The notes beneath the pieces are model-generated. The model ran no database searches. It saw only the letters and a program-made list of their open reading frames with translations, and was not told the origin of the DNA. Position numbers and translations under genes: made by a program. A DNA stretch of 64,000 bases from JACVRW01 sp963751105 (GTDB lineage: Bacteria > Actinomycetota > Thermoleophilia > Solirubrobacterales > Thermoleophilaceae): contig CAVVTG010000001.1 in NCBI GenBank assembly GCA_963751105.1, forward strand, positions 186,001-250,000. The letters run 5' to 3'. Below are positions 25,589-34,431 of this stretch, piece after piece. How positions within the stretch are numbered: position 1 is the first letter of the stretch; each line of letters begins with the position of its first letter.

Positions 25589-26354
25589 GGTGTCTGAGGC
25601 GCTCCTTAATCACGTACGCAGGGGAAGGGGAGAACCGCTCATTCTCATCCATCCGCTCGGGGCCGAGCTCGTGGTGTGGGAGCCGGTGTTGGACCGGCTG
25701 GCCGCGGAGCGCGACGTCATCGCCGTGGACATGCCCGGCTTCGGCGGCTCGCCCGCTCTCAACAGCGGCGCCGAGCCCACTCCGGAGGCGCTGGCGGCCT
25801 CCGTCGCCCGCTTCCTGGACGCCCTCGGGCTCGGGCGGGTGCACGTGGCCGGCAACTCGCTGGGTGGCTGGGTGGCGCTCGAGCTGGCCAAGAAGGGTCG
25901 CGCGCTGTCGGCCACCGGGCTGTGCTCCGCCGGCTTCTGGCGCAGTCCGCTGGGCCCGCGCGGAGGACCCGACGTGCGCCGCTTCGGCCGGGCTCTGCTG
26001 CCGGTGATCCCCGCGATGGTCCGCAGCACGGCGGGCCGCCGGGCGCTGCTGGCCAGCTCCGTGGGCCATCCCGAGCGCGTGCCTCCGGAGGCCGCGGCGC
26101 GGCTGGTGCGCTCGTACGTCACCTCGCCGGGCTTCGACGCCGCCAACGCCGCGATGCGGGCCGAGGTGTTCGACGGAGTCGAGCAGATCGACGTGCCCGT
26201 GACGCTCGCCTGGGGCGAGCTCGACCGGCTGGTGCGCCGACCCGACCAGAAGCCCGAGCACTGGCGCTCGCTCGTTCTGCGCGGCTGCGGCCACATCCCG
26301 ACCTGGGACGACCCGGCCCAGGTGTCGCGCGCGCTGTTGCATGCGAGCGCCTAG
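25587..26354 (+). CDS. Alpha/beta hydrolase
   Basis: About 255 residues; ATG 25587 shares the CCATGG palindrome with the divergent SDR start, and GTG 25590 is the next option. Alpha/beta hydrolase fold: oxyanion loop HPLGAELVVWEPV, nucleophile elbow GNSLGGW with the Ser, acid residue in AWGELDRLV and His in RGCGHIPTWDDP. No lid domain suggesting a lipase is visible. Small-molecule ester or C-C hydrolase; the substrate is unknown. The shared 5' end with the SDR suggests joint regulation. Confidence 0.85.
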   Translation: MVSEALLNHVRRGRGEPLILIHPLGAELVVWEPVLDRLAAERDVIAVDMPGFGGSPALNSGAEPTPEALAASVARFLDALGLGRVHVAGNSLGGWVALELAKKGRALSATGLCSAGFWRSPLGPRGGPDVRRFGRALLPVIPAMVRSTAGRRALLASSVGHPERVPPEAAARLVRSYVTSPGFDAANAAMRAEVFDGVEQIDVPVTLAWGELDRLVRRPDQKPEHWRSLVLRGCGHIPTWDDPAQVSRALLHASA

Positions 26355-26512
26355 TGGCCTGAGTCGGAAGTTCGGCTTCAGCTTCCCGAGCTGCTGGGCG
26401 TGGCTGGCGACGCACACGGGATGAGTCGATGCGCAGCATCGGCGATTCCCGGGGGTGGCGTCAGGCGCGTCCAGACGCCGGGAAGGTGCGCACGAAACGA
26501 CGACTCAGGGCA

Positions 26513-27088
26513 CTAGACGGCGGGGTGCTGGGCCGGCGGCGGTCTTCGCCGCAGGCGCCGCCAGCCTGCGAACAGGGCCAGCAGCAGGGCCAGCACCGCC
26601 AAGAAGGCGAGCACCGGCACTGCGAAGGCCATCAGCACGAGCAGCCCCGAGCCGATGTCCTCGAGGAGGGACAGGATCGGGTTGCCCATCCCGCCGGTAC
26701 CCGCCGTGGACAGCGGGCGAACGGCGGCGCGCCCCGTGTGGACGGTCTCGGCCGTGCCCGCCCCCAGCACCACCGCGGCCAGGGTGGGCAGGTCGGTGTC
26801 CACGCCCGTCTGCCCGGTGAACAGGACAGCTCCCGAGACGGGCGCCACCACGGTGCCCACGGCGTGCAGCACGTGATCCACCGCGGGCACCTTGTCGCCC
26901 ACGAAGTCGGCGACGGTGAGCACGCCGAGGACCACGATCGTCCCGGTCCCGGTGAGGTCGTCGAACGGCTGCGCCAGCTCGACCACGTCGAGCCGGTTGA
27001 GCAGGGCCCCGGCGAACAGCGGTAGCCACGCGTTCAGGCCGGCCGCTGCCGACAGGCCGAAGGCGGCGAAGACGCTCGTCACGTCCAT
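26513..27088 (-). CDS. DUF4126 membrane protein
   Basis: 191 residues, about five hydrophobic segments. GLSAAAGLNAWLPLFAGAL at the N-terminus and DFVGDKVPAVDHVLHAVGT in the second loop are typical of DUF4126, an uncharacterised membrane family. A basic Arg-rich tail follows the last helix. It is divergent from the P450 gene with 47 bp between starts. No function is assigned. Confidence 0.8.
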   Translation of the reverse strand: MDVTSVFAAFGLSAAAGLNAWLPLFAGALLNRLDVVELAQPFDDLTGTGTIVVLGVLTVADFVGDKVPAVDHVLHAVGTVVAPVSGAVLFTGQTGVDTDLPTLAAVVLGAGTAETVHTGRAAVRPLSTAGTGGMGNPILSLLEDIGSGLLVLMAFAVPVLAFLAVLALLLALFAGWRRLRRRPPPAQHPAV

Positions 27089-27135
27089 GCCGGAAGCGTA
27101 GGGGGCAGCCGGGTCACCTATACGATCGCTGGCGC

Positions 27136-28515
27136 ATGGCCGTCGCCTCGCCGCCAGCCGTTCCCAACGGAGTGATCAGCAGGGTCCGCTCGGATCTGCG
27201 CTCACAGCGAGCGGCCCGCGGCCAGTTCCCGGCGGGCGATCTCTCCTTCAGCATGCGCCGCACGCGGGAGTTCGAGCGGGAGCCGCTGCCCCTGCTGCTG
27301 CGGCTGTACGACGAGTACGGGCCGGTGTTCTCGATCCGGCTGATCTACGCGCCGGTGGTGTTCGCCCTCGGTCCCGAGGCCAACCATTTCATGACCGTCT
27401 CAGGGGCCTCCAACTTCCGCTGGCGCGACGGCGGCATGGGCGACCTGATCCCGCTGCTCGGCGACGGCCTGCTCACCACCGACGGCGACTATCACCGCCG
27501 GGCGCGCCGGATCATGCTGCCGGCCTTCCACCGCGAGCAGGTGGCGGCGGCCAGGGACACGATGGTCGAGGAATGCGAGAGCGCCCTGGCCGGCTGGCGC
27601 CCGGGCGCGCGGCTCGACCTGTACGGCTGGACGCGCCACCTCGCGCTGCGCATCGCGCTACGGGCGCTGTTCGGCTTCGACCCCGACCGCAGCACCGAGG
27701 ACGCCGACCTGGCCGAGGTATTCGAGCGGGTGCTCGGCTACTGGGGGCGCGAGTACGCCGCCCAGATGTTGCGCGGTCCCGGGAGCCCCTGGAGGCACAT
27801 GCTGCGGGATCGCGCGGTGCTGGATCGCGTGATCTTCGAGCAGATCGAGCGCCGCCGGGCCTCCGGCGAGCGCGGGTCCGACATCCTCAGCCTGCTCCTC
27901 GACGCGGAGGACGAGGACGGCTCGAGGCTCTCGGTCCCGGAGCTGCGCGACCAGGTGATGACCCTCCTGTTCGCAGGACACGACACCACCACCTCCACCG
28001 TCACCTTCCTGTTCTACGAGCTGGCCCGGAACCCCGAGGAGATCGCCCCGCTCCTAGCGGAGCTGGACGGCGGCCCGCAGCCTCGGCTCGACATGGCCAT
28101 CGACGAGACGCTGCGGATGTACCCGCCCGCATGGATCGGCCCGCGCCGGTCGATCGAGCCGTTCGAGCTGGGCGGCGTGCACGTGCCCGGCGACGTGCTC
28201 GTCAACTATTGCTCGTGGGCCAGCCATCACCTCTCCGAGGTGTTCCCGCAGCCATGGCAGTTCCGCCCCGAGCGCTTCGCTCCCGGCGAGCGGGAGAAGC
28301 TGCCGAAGGGGGCGTACGTACCCTTCGGGGGCGGCTCGCGGACCTGCATCGGGATGCGCTTCGGCCTCCTGGAGGTCAAGGCGATCGCGACGATGGTGCT
28401 ACGCCGCTTCACGCTCGAGCTGGTGGAACCGATGCGCCCGCTCTCGATCCGCCAGATGCCGACGCTTTCGCCTCGCGGCGGTCTGCCGGTGGTGGTGCGA
28501 GAGCGGGACGGCTAG
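27136..28515 (+). CDS. Cytochrome P450
   Basis: 459 residues. I-helix oxygen-activation motif AGHDTTTST (near residue 280), ExxR in DETLRMYPP (Glu323-Arg326), and the haem loop FGGGSRTCIGMRFG with the axial Cys404. The length and N-terminus, with no membrane anchor, fit a soluble bacterial class I enzyme needing ferredoxin partners, none of which is adjacent. The PERF motif is RPERFAPGE. Substrate unknown; the PPAWIGPRR region after ExxR resembles fatty-acid or terpene hydroxylases (weak inference). Its stop overlaps the convergent S53 peptidase in CTAG. Confidence 0.95.
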   Translation: MAVASPPAVPNGVISRVRSDLRSQRAARGQFPAGDLSFSMRRTREFEREPLPLLLRLYDEYGPVFSIRLIYAPVVFALGPEANHFMTVSGASNFRWRDGGMGDLIPLLGDGLLTTDGDYHRRARRIMLPAFHREQVAAARDTMVEECESALAGWRPGARLDLYGWTRHLALRIALRALFGFDPDRSTEDADLAEVFERVLGYWGREYAAQMLRGPGSPWRHMLRDRAVLDRVIFEQIERRRASGERGSDILSLLLDAEDEDGSRLSVPELRDQVMTLLFAGHDTTTSTVTFLFYELARNPEEIAPLLAELDGGPQPRLDMAIDETLRMYPPAWIGPRRSIEPFELGGVHVPGDVLVNYCSWASHHLSEVFPQPWQFRPERFAPGEREKLPKGAYVPFGGGSRTCIGMRFGLLEVKAIATMVLRRFTLELVEPMRPLSIRQMPTLSPRGGLPVVVRERDG

Positions 28516-30230
28516 CGGCCCGCCACCGCATCGGCGAAGGCCGCTGCCTTCAGCGAGCCGAGCCCGGTGGCCAGGTCGTAGCCCGGCTGCGCGGCGCCGC
28601 CGGCGGGGCTTCTCCCCACGGCCGAGTTCGGCTTCTTCGAACTCGTGCCGCTGGTGATGTCGAAGAAGATCGAGCTGTAGCCGGGGCCGCGCGCGAGCTC
28701 GTAGAGAAGCGGCGGCAGCGACCCCAGCGGCGGGCGGCCTGCCGCGCGTTCCTGCTCGAGGACGAGCGCCACGATCGCGGCCGTGAGCGGCGTGGCGGCG
28801 CTGGTGCCGCCACCGATTCCCCAGCCGCCTCCGTCCTTGTCGAAGGTGGCGAGGCCGGGCATGAACGACGCCATCGCGGCGACGTCGGGGCTCAGCCGGG
28901 TGGGACTCGCCTTCTGCAGCTGAGGGCCGACGCCCGGCGCCTGCTGAAAGCCCGGGCGATGCCACACCTTGCTGGGCCCGCCGCCGGTGCCGACCCCCTG
29001 CTGAGGCTGGGTGGCGAACGTGGACCAGACGGTCTGGCGGGCGATCTGATCGCCGCCCGTCAAGCTCAGGTCGGTGCCACCCACGCTCGTGGTGAACGGC
29101 GAGCTCGCCGGGAAGAGCACGCCCGGCCGGTTGATGAAGCAGCCCTCGAAGCCCAGATCGCCGGAGGCCGCGAGAGTGGTGATTCCCATGGCGGCCGCCT
29201 GGGTCAGCAGCCGCGCTCCGAGCTTCAGCTGATCGAGCGTGAAGCGGCTCTCGCAGACGCCGTCGCTGATCGAGAGGATGTGCGGCAGCCTGCCGGCCTG
29301 GCGAGCCGGATCGAGCGCGCCGAACATGAACAGCACGAACGAGTGGGGGAAGCTCTGGTCGAGGGGCACGTAGATCGGCGTGATTCGTTGGAGGCCGGGG
29401 GCCAGCGACGCCAGCGCCTCGACGTCGAGCACCGTCTCCTCGGGGGCCGTGCCGGTGTCGGTGGTCGCGCTGGGCATCGCGACCTGACTCACAACGGGAG
29501 CCCGGAGACCGAAGCACTGCGCCCAAGTCCGGAAGCCGGAAGCGTCGACCTCCTGCGAGCTCAACGTCGCGACGCGGACTCCCGAGCCATCGAGGCCGCG
29601 GGCGCGCAGCTCGTCGACCCCGTAGGCGGTGGACAGCTGGTTCGGGGTGAACGCACCGGTCTTGAGGGCGCCCTCGCAGCCCTGAGCGACACCGGCTCTC
29701 GCCCTACCACTCGACCTGCTGCCGAGCTGGTAGACCTCGCCGCCCGAGACCTGACGCACCACTCTGCGCAGGGCACGTGGGGTGCACAGCCGAGTCGGGG
29801 GTGCGGTACCCGACGCGCAGAACAGCCGCCGCCCGGCTCGCGGGGTCAGAACCGCCAGGATCACCGACCGGTCCGAGCTGAGCTCCACCTTCTTGACGCC
29901 GGCTCTGCCTTCCAGGTAGCGCCGGACCGCTCGGCGGTCGGCCCGGCTGGCGGAGAACCGGTTCCGATACTGGCGCAGCGAGAGGAACCGGCGGTACCGG
30001 TCGGAGGCGGGGTTCGAGACCCGTCTCGCAAATTGAGCCGGTGTGCCCCGCTGGCGGAGGCCCAGCAGGAACACCTGGCGCTGGGGTGGCTTCGAGCGTG
30101 AGCCATCGCTCGCTGAGGCCGAGCCCGGGCTCGTAAACGCGGCATTGGCGACTCCCAGTGCGAGTCCCGCGCAGAGGACCAGGGCGATCCGGCCTGCGAG
30201 ACGTGAGTCGGTTTCGTCTCTTCTGGGCAC
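28512..30230 (-). CDS. S53 family serine-carboxyl peptidase (sedolisin/kumamolisin-like), secreted proenzyme
   Basis: 572 residues from GTG 30230. A signal peptide (ALVLCAGLALGVANA) precedes a pro-domain of about 150 residues with RYRRFLSLRQYRNRF, and the mature part starts near YGVDELRARG. The triad is visible: Glu and Asp in EETVLDVEALASLAPG, oxyanion Asp in AASGDLGFEG, and nucleophile Ser in GGGTSAATPL. The C-terminal calcium site is represented by GYDLATGLGSL. Such enzymes are secreted acid-active endopeptidases that self-activate by cutting off the pro-domain. Several Cys in both parts may form disulfides. Confidence 0.92.
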   Translation of the reverse strand: MPRRDETDSRLAGRIALVLCAGLALGVANAAFTSPGSASASDGSRSKPPQRQVFLLGLRQRGTPAQFARRVSNPASDRYRRFLSLRQYRNRFSASRADRRAVRRYLEGRAGVKKVELSSDRSVILAVLTPRAGRRLFCASGTAPPTRLCTPRALRRVVRQVSGGEVYQLGSRSSGRARAGVAQGCEGALKTGAFTPNQLSTAYGVDELRARGLDGSGVRVATLSSQEVDASGFRTWAQCFGLRAPVVSQVAMPSATTDTGTAPEETVLDVEALASLAPGLQRITPIYVPLDQSFPHSFVLFMFGALDPARQAGRLPHILSISDGVCESRFTLDQLKLGARLLTQAAAMGITTLAASGDLGFEGCFINRPGVLFPASSPFTTSVGGTDLSLTGGDQIARQTVWSTFATQPQQGVGTGGGPSKVWHRPGFQQAPGVGPQLQKASPTRLSPDVAAMASFMPGLATFDKDGGGWGIGGGTSAATPLTAAIVALVLEQERAAGRPPLGSLPPLLYELARGPGYSSIFFDITSGTSSKKPNSAVGRSPAGGAAQPGYDLATGLGSLKAAAFADAVAGR

Positions 30231-30282
30231 GCGCGGGCCATGCTACAAGCCGGTCCGAGAGGCGCATGCAAGGATCCTCCTC

Positions 30283-30780
30283 ATGGACGCGGAGGCGCGC
30301 GTGTGCCCGTTCTGCGGCGATCCACCCGGGCCCGGGACGTTCTGCGAAGCGTGCGGACGCAATCTCGCGGCGGTCGAGCGGTTACCGACCCGGGCGGAGT
30401 GGGAGGGCGACCGGCGCCCACTGGCCGAGCGCTGCGCCGACGCGACCGCCGCCTTCCTTGCGGCCATGCACGCGGCCGGCGACCCCGGTGCCGTCGAGAC
30501 GTCCATGGCGAAGCAGTCGGCCTTTCGGCGGGCGGGCTCGGTCCGTGGGTGGGTGGTGCGGCCGGTCGACCGGGAGGACTTCGAGAAGCCCCATCGCTAC
30601 GAGCCGGGGCTGGTGTTGACGGTGGAGGGCCGGTTTCACCGCCTCCACAGCGAGCTCCGGGGCTGGGGCCAGCGCAACTTTCCCCACTACCACCACACCG
30701 TCGAGCCGGACGCGATCGACATGCCGGTGGACGAGCGGCTGATCGGCGAGCTGGACACCGTGCTCAGGAACCACAGCTAG
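30283..30780 (+). CDS. Zinc-ribbon protein of unknown function
   Basis: 165 residues from ATG 30283. The N-terminus has one zinc ribbon, CPFCG...CEACG (two Cys-x2-Cys pairs about 10 residues apart). The remaining 120 residues form a mixed alpha/beta domain containing HRYEPGLVLTVEG and a His-rich NFPHYHHTVE segment. No family is recognised beyond the ribbon. It is divergent from the S53 peptidase gene and the last chromosomal gene before the tRNA-derived repeats. Confidence 0.6.
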   Translation: MDAEARVCPFCGDPPGPGTFCEACGRNLAAVERLPTRAEWEGDRRPLAERCADATAAFLAAMHAAGDPGAVETSMAKQSAFRRAGSVRGWVVRPVDREDFEKPHRYEPGLVLTVEGRFHRLHSELRGWGQRNFPHYHHTVEPDAIDMPVDERLIGELDTVLRNHS

Positions 30781-30792
30781 CGCTCGCGGGCG

Positions 30793-30831
30793 ATGGGGGG
30801 TGCCTGGCTCGAACAGGCGACCTCCTCCTTG
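30793..30831 (+). repeat. Distal copy of the tRNA-Val 3' segment (att-like, degenerate)
   Basis: 39 bp identical to the tRNA-Val 3' half at 49171-49209, except for one C-to-G change at the sixth base. It starts at the discriminator side, covers acceptor and T-arm, and stops in the anticodon loop. It is not a complete tRNA. A perfect 44-bp copy lies at 33287. Interpreted as an old attachment-site remnant. Confidence 0.8.
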
Positions 30832-30964
30832 ATGCGCTTCAACCCCGGGAGTCCGCTGCTGCTCTCATGCGAGATCGCTAGGGGGGGTCAGGCAGCGGAC
30901 CACGCCGGCCTTTCGTCAAAGCGGCAGTCGAGCCGGGGCTGGCCGGTAGGAGGTGGCGATTGCA

Positions 30965-31942
30965 CTACTGCTGGCCGGCCGTGGTCTGCAGGCTTCGTTC
31001 GGCGTCGGGAGTTCGGCCCAGGGCGGGACTCGCGGTCGGGGTGCCGGGCTCAGCGGCTGCCTCTTCAAGCGCTTCGCCGGCGCGCACGGGCGCCGGTATC
31101 AGCGCCGCCCCTACGAGGATGAGCGCGAACGCCGCGATGCGCACCCCAATCACGAAGGCGTCGTTGCCGAGCCGGTCTCCAAAGACCGCCAGCCCGGCGA
31201 GGATCGTCGACAGGTTTGCCGCGACCGAGGTGACGGCGATCACCGCGACGCCGTCGCCGATCTGGAGGCTGCGAGCGGAGGCGTAGAACGAGAACACCGC
31301 CGCCGTGACGATGACCAGGCTCCAAGGGCTGAGCAGGCCGACCGGGCCGCTGTCGAGGTCTCCCGAGAGCGCCTTGATCGCTACGTCTGAGATCCCGAAC
31401 CCCAGCCCGGCGGCAATCCCGAGCAGCACGCCGCGCTGCGCCGGGATGCGCTCGATCAGATGGGAGACGACGAGAAGCACGCCGACCCCGACAGCGATCG
31501 ACTCGAAGATGATCATCCCCGCAAGGGAGTAGCCGGAGTGGGCTTCTCCTTCGCCGCCGCCGGTCAACGTCAGCAACGTGAGCGAGACCGCCACCAGTCC
31601 GATCCCGATCCACTGGCGACGTCCCAGCTCGAAGCCGAAGAAGCGCTCGGCAAGCACCGCCAGGAAGACGAGACCTCCCGCCAGCACGGCCTGGCCGATC
31701 GAGATCGGGGCAAGCGTGAGCGCGGCCACGTGCAGCGCGAACGCGACCGCCGCCACGCCCCAGCCGATGCTCCACCACTTGGAGCGAAAGAGATCGATCG
31801 CACTGCGCAGTGGATGGCGCATGACCACATCGGGCGCTTCGACCGCCCCCCTGTGCTTGAACAGGAAGGCGAGATTCGTCCCAAGGGCGGACAGCAGCGC
31901 ACAGACAAGGCCCACGCCGACGGCCAGCGAGACGCTGGTCAC
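30965..31942 (-). CDS. DMT/EamA-type membrane transporter
   Basis: 325 residues from GTG 31942 with about nine or ten hydrophobic helices in two EamA-like halves, for example LAPISIGQAVLAGGLVFLAV in the first and ASARSLQIGDGVAVIAVTSV in the second. The tail of about 45 residues is Ala/Glu-rich and cytoplasmic. The drug/metabolite transporter superfamily includes metabolite exporters and NIPA-like Mg transporters; the substrate is unknown. It lies between two tRNA-Val-derived repeats and so may be island cargo. Confidence 0.8.
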   Translation of the reverse strand: MTSVSLAVGVGLVCALLSALGTNLAFLFKHRGAVEAPDVVMRHPLRSAIDLFRSKWWSIGWGVAAVAFALHVAALTLAPISIGQAVLAGGLVFLAVLAERFFGFELGRRQWIGIGLVAVSLTLLTLTGGGEGEAHSGYSLAGMIIFESIAVGVGVLLVVSHLIERIPAQRGVLLGIAAGLGFGISDVAIKALSGDLDSGPVGLLSPWSLVIVTAAVFSFYASARSLQIGDGVAVIAVTSVAANLSTILAGLAVFGDRLGNDAFVIGVRIAAFALILVGAALIPAPVRAGEALEEAAAEPGTPTASPALGRTPDAERSLQTTAGQQ

Positions 31943-32183
31943 CGCGGGGCCCCCTTCCGATCGTTGATCGGGCCCAAGAGAGCGCTACCCCCGCCTGGCG
32001 TTCTGGCTCATGCCAATCAAGGTACGCCGTATTGCGTTCGAGGGGCCGATGGCCGTGCGCCTCCTCCGCCCGAGCGTCACCCGCCCCGCGCGCGATTCAC
32101 GGCCGCTCGGCGACCCGCTTGGTCTACTGCATGTCACTCAGACCGCTCGCCGAGCCGATGGCCGCGCAGCGTGGCAAGGGCAG

Positions 32184-32214
32184 AAGGGCCGGACCTCGGG
32201 GAGGCCCGGCCCTT
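32184..32214 (-). terminator. Hairpin terminator behind the secreted-protein gene
   Basis: A 9-bp perfect stem (AAGGGCCGG / CCGGCCCTT) with an inner 4-bp CCTC/GAGG extension lies 29 bp after the stop at 32243 of the minus-strand gene. No long T-run follows, so it may also be a bidirectional hairpin. Nothing else is seen in 31943-32242. Confidence 0.6.
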
Positions 32215-32242
32215 CCTGGGTCCAGCGGTCAGCGCATGCCTG

Positions 32243-32788
32243 CTACGGGGCGCTGATGGTGATGTAGGCCGCGTCGAACCCGTCGAACGTGAGGGTGTAC
32301 GTGAAGCTCACGAGTTCGAGGGTGCCCTCCCGGATCTCCGGGACCCAGTTCGAGTTCGGGCAGACCTGGGGCGCGTCGAACGGGCTCACCGACTGGGTGG
32401 GAACCCGCAGCTGCCCATTCCTCGAGGAGGTCACCGTTGCGGAATCCGAGGCGGAGAACGCCGCGGTGTGCGACTCGATGGGGTTGTTCCTGTTGTTGCC
32501 GGGGTTGTTGCAGTCGATGGTCGCCGTGTACTCGGCCTCCAAGGCGACGTCCGCGTTCGTGTGCCCGACGCCGCCGAGCACGTACGCGGAGCAGTCGACC
32601 GACAGGTCCAGGCTGACCGTGCACGAGGGCGAACCCGACCTGACATGCGAACTCCCCGGCGCATTGTCGGAGTTGAAGCTGTCCGCCGTCGGGGTGTAGG
32701 TCCCCGGTGCGACCTGCGCCGAAGCTGAGGAAGCCATCAGGAACAGCGCGGTTACCGCCAGTGCGGTGATTGCGAATACTCGCTGCAT
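32243..32788 (-). CDS. Secreted protein of unknown function
   Basis: 181 residues from ATG 32788. A clear signal peptide (hydrophobic core, ASSASAQ cleavage region) is followed by a beta-rich domain with five Cys (for example SPSCTVSLDLSVDC). Asn-rich DCNNPGNNRNNP and a C-terminal TYTLTFDGFDAAYITI are visible. No known family is recognised. The hairpin at 32184 ends the transcript. It lies in the segment bounded by the two tRNA-derived repeats. Confidence 0.65.
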   Translation of the reverse strand: MQRVFAITALAVTALFLMASSASAQVAPGTYTPTADSFNSDNAPGSSHVRSGSPSCTVSLDLSVDCSAYVLGGVGHTNADVALEAEYTATIDCNNPGNNRNNPIESHTAAFSASDSATVTSSRNGQLRVPTQSVSPFDAPQVCPNSNWVPEIREGTLELVSFTYTLTFDGFDAAYITISAP

Positions 32789-33286
32789 GCTGTTTCATCC
32801 CTTCAGTAGTCCTGCTGCGCCTCGGTTCGAGGCGCAGTCTTGGGGGGGCTCCGCTCCGCCGTTGGCCTCATACCAGGGTGGAGTGGAGCCTGCTCCGGCG
32901 ACTTCAGGGGGACCTCGGCACATTTCGCCAACCTCCTCGTTGGCGGCCGGACCGAACCCAGCTGACCGCCGCGAACGCCGAGCGATCGCGAAGGGTTCCC
33001 GGCCAGATCGACATTGGGGCAGGACCGATCTGACTCCTGACTATCGAGTATCCCCCGCGGGCGAGGTCGCGAGTGCGGCATCGCGCCAAGAAAACCCGCA
33101 GTTTGCGCATTTCTTGCTCGCAGTTTGCACCGTTTTCGACGCAAACAGCAGCGCAATGATCGCGGCCGGGCTGGGGCGCACGCGGGACAGCTCCGCGCTT
33201 CCACGACGCTTCCACAGCACCAGTCTCGACCTGTCCGTCCGTTGGTGCGATGGCAGCCGTTCCGCTTCCCACGCGGACTCCTGGGG
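32789..33286. other. Non-coding stretch before the 33.3-kb att-like repeat
   Basis: About 500 bp with no convincing ORF on either strand; reading frames here are short, Arg-rich and overlap each other. Short repeats ACGCTTCCAC/GCGCTTCCAC occur near 33190-33215. Upstream signals of the minus-strand secreted-protein gene should be at its left end. AT-richer patches around 33080-33150 stand out from the surrounding GC. Confidence 0.5.
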
Positions 33287-33330
33287 ATGGGCGGTGCCTG
33301 GCTCGAACAGGCGACCTCCTCCTTGTAAGG
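33287..33330 (+). repeat. 44-bp perfect copy of the tRNA-Val 3' half (att-like site)
   Basis: All 44 bases equal 49171-49214 (3' end, T-arm, variable loop and anticodon-stem 3' side of tRNA-Val). The match stops abruptly inside the anticodon loop/stem, so this is not a tRNA gene. Such partial duplications are left by tyrosine integrases that use tRNA 3' ends as attachment sites. Confidence 0.9.
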
Positions 33331-34003
33331 CGCGAGCAGCTGCTGCGGTCTACTGCCGCCTGTCGCTCGGACCGCTCGACGAGCGATGATCCTCCATAGC
33401 TGCTGCGGTCTGCTGCCGTTTGCCGCTTCCAAAGCGCTTCCACACGCTCATCGCTCTAGTCGAAGGGAAGAGTCCCGAGGCTGCGCTGAGGAGCGACCGG
33501 TGGCGAGTCGGTCGACTGGCGGCAACGACCCCGCCCGAAAGCGGGTCGCTCCCGTCAATCAGGCGGCCATACGGCTGCACGAACGGAATGCCGCTGGTAA
33601 CACCTCGGCCTCGAGTTCGCCCAGCACCAACACGGCACGCCGGCGAGTAGACGGCTTGCGGCCCGCTCATACAGTCGTTGGCCTTCTCTCGAACAGTCGC
33701 GGCGTCGAAGCCTGCGGGGAAAGGCCGTCGGCACACCTTCTTGGCGACACGGCGAGCGCTGGCTCGAGGCACGACCGGCACACGCTGACAGCGGCGATCC
33801 GGGCGAGCGCGGCCCAGCCGACGCGCCGCCGTCGTTCGGCTGAAGCGAGCACGCCATACAAAGCCGAGTAGTAACCGTCGCTCCCCCGGTGCGCACGGAG
33901 CTACAGCAGCGGATCGGGCCGCCAGCCGGTATTCCTGCACGGTCCGAGCGTCGTTCCGAGGTACATATCGGGGAACGCGGAAGTTTCGTGGCTTCTCTGC
34001 GCG
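33331..34003. other. Coding-poor stretch with direct repeats beside the att-like site
   Basis: No ORF with recognisable protein character. Two imperfect direct repeats, GCTGCTGCGGTCTACTGCCG (about 33342) and GCTGCTGCGGTCTGCTGCCG (about 33402), lie 60 bp apart right next to the att-like repeat. They may be integrase arm-type sites or remnants of a deleted integrase gene. The remaining 550 bp to the lipoprotein gene show only Arg-rich shadow frames. Confidence 0.5.
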
Positions 34004-34426
34004 CTAGCGATCCTCAGGGCGCGCCGGATCGGCTTCGCCTGCGTTCTTGGTGAGCGGCGCGAAAGCTTGGGCGCGGGCGTAGAGCTTGTAGAGCCGCAGC
34101 TCGTCGGAGAAGCCGGTGGCACACACCCGTTGGAAGATTCGGTACGCGTCCTCGTCGGAGAGGTCGGACTCCGCCGACTTCGCGCTCTGGGGGGTGAGCT
34201 GCCCGCGGATGTCCTCGATCGTCGCGTAGCGCCGCTTCACCGAGCCCCCCCGCCAGTCGCCGCAATTCGCGAACTGGGCCGTGGAATTGCCACTCACCAG
34301 GCCCACGCCCCGGATGTCGACCGGGGCTTCCCTGTCACGGCCGACGGTGCCGCGGTCGTCGGTCGCTCCGCAAGCCGGCAGCGCGGCGGCCGCGACAACG
34401 AGCATGGCGAGGCCGGGGCGGCTCAC
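34004..34426 (-). CDS. Small putative lipoprotein
   Basis: 140 residues from GTG 34426, five bases after the stop of the beta-helix gene, so co-transcribed. The signal region (LAMLVVAAAALPACG) has a lipobox-like LPAC, with Cys20 as the lipidated residue. The mature part has a predicted helical domain with YATIEDIRGQLTPQSAKSAES. Two more cysteines (NCGDW, VCATGF) are visible. No family is recognised. Membrane-surface partner of the beta-helix protein is inferred from operon position. Confidence 0.6.
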   Translation of the reverse strand: MSRPGLAMLVVAAAALPACGATDDRGTVGRDREAPVDIRGVGLVSGNSTAQFANCGDWRGGSVKRRYATIEDIRGQLTPQSAKSAESDLSDEDAYRIFQRVCATGFSDELRLYKLYARAQAFAPLTKNAGEADPARPEDR

Positions 34427-34431
34427 TCGCC

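Noticed and set aside
24609..26417. 602-residue minus-strand ORF covering parts of cfa, the SDR and the hydrolase
   Set aside because: It changes content abruptly and overlaps three clear genes in other frames; a GC-rich shadow.
30793..30840. A complete tRNA gene at the 30.8-kb or 33.3-kb repeats
   Set aside because: Both copies lack the D-arm, the 5' acceptor strand and half the anticodon arm.
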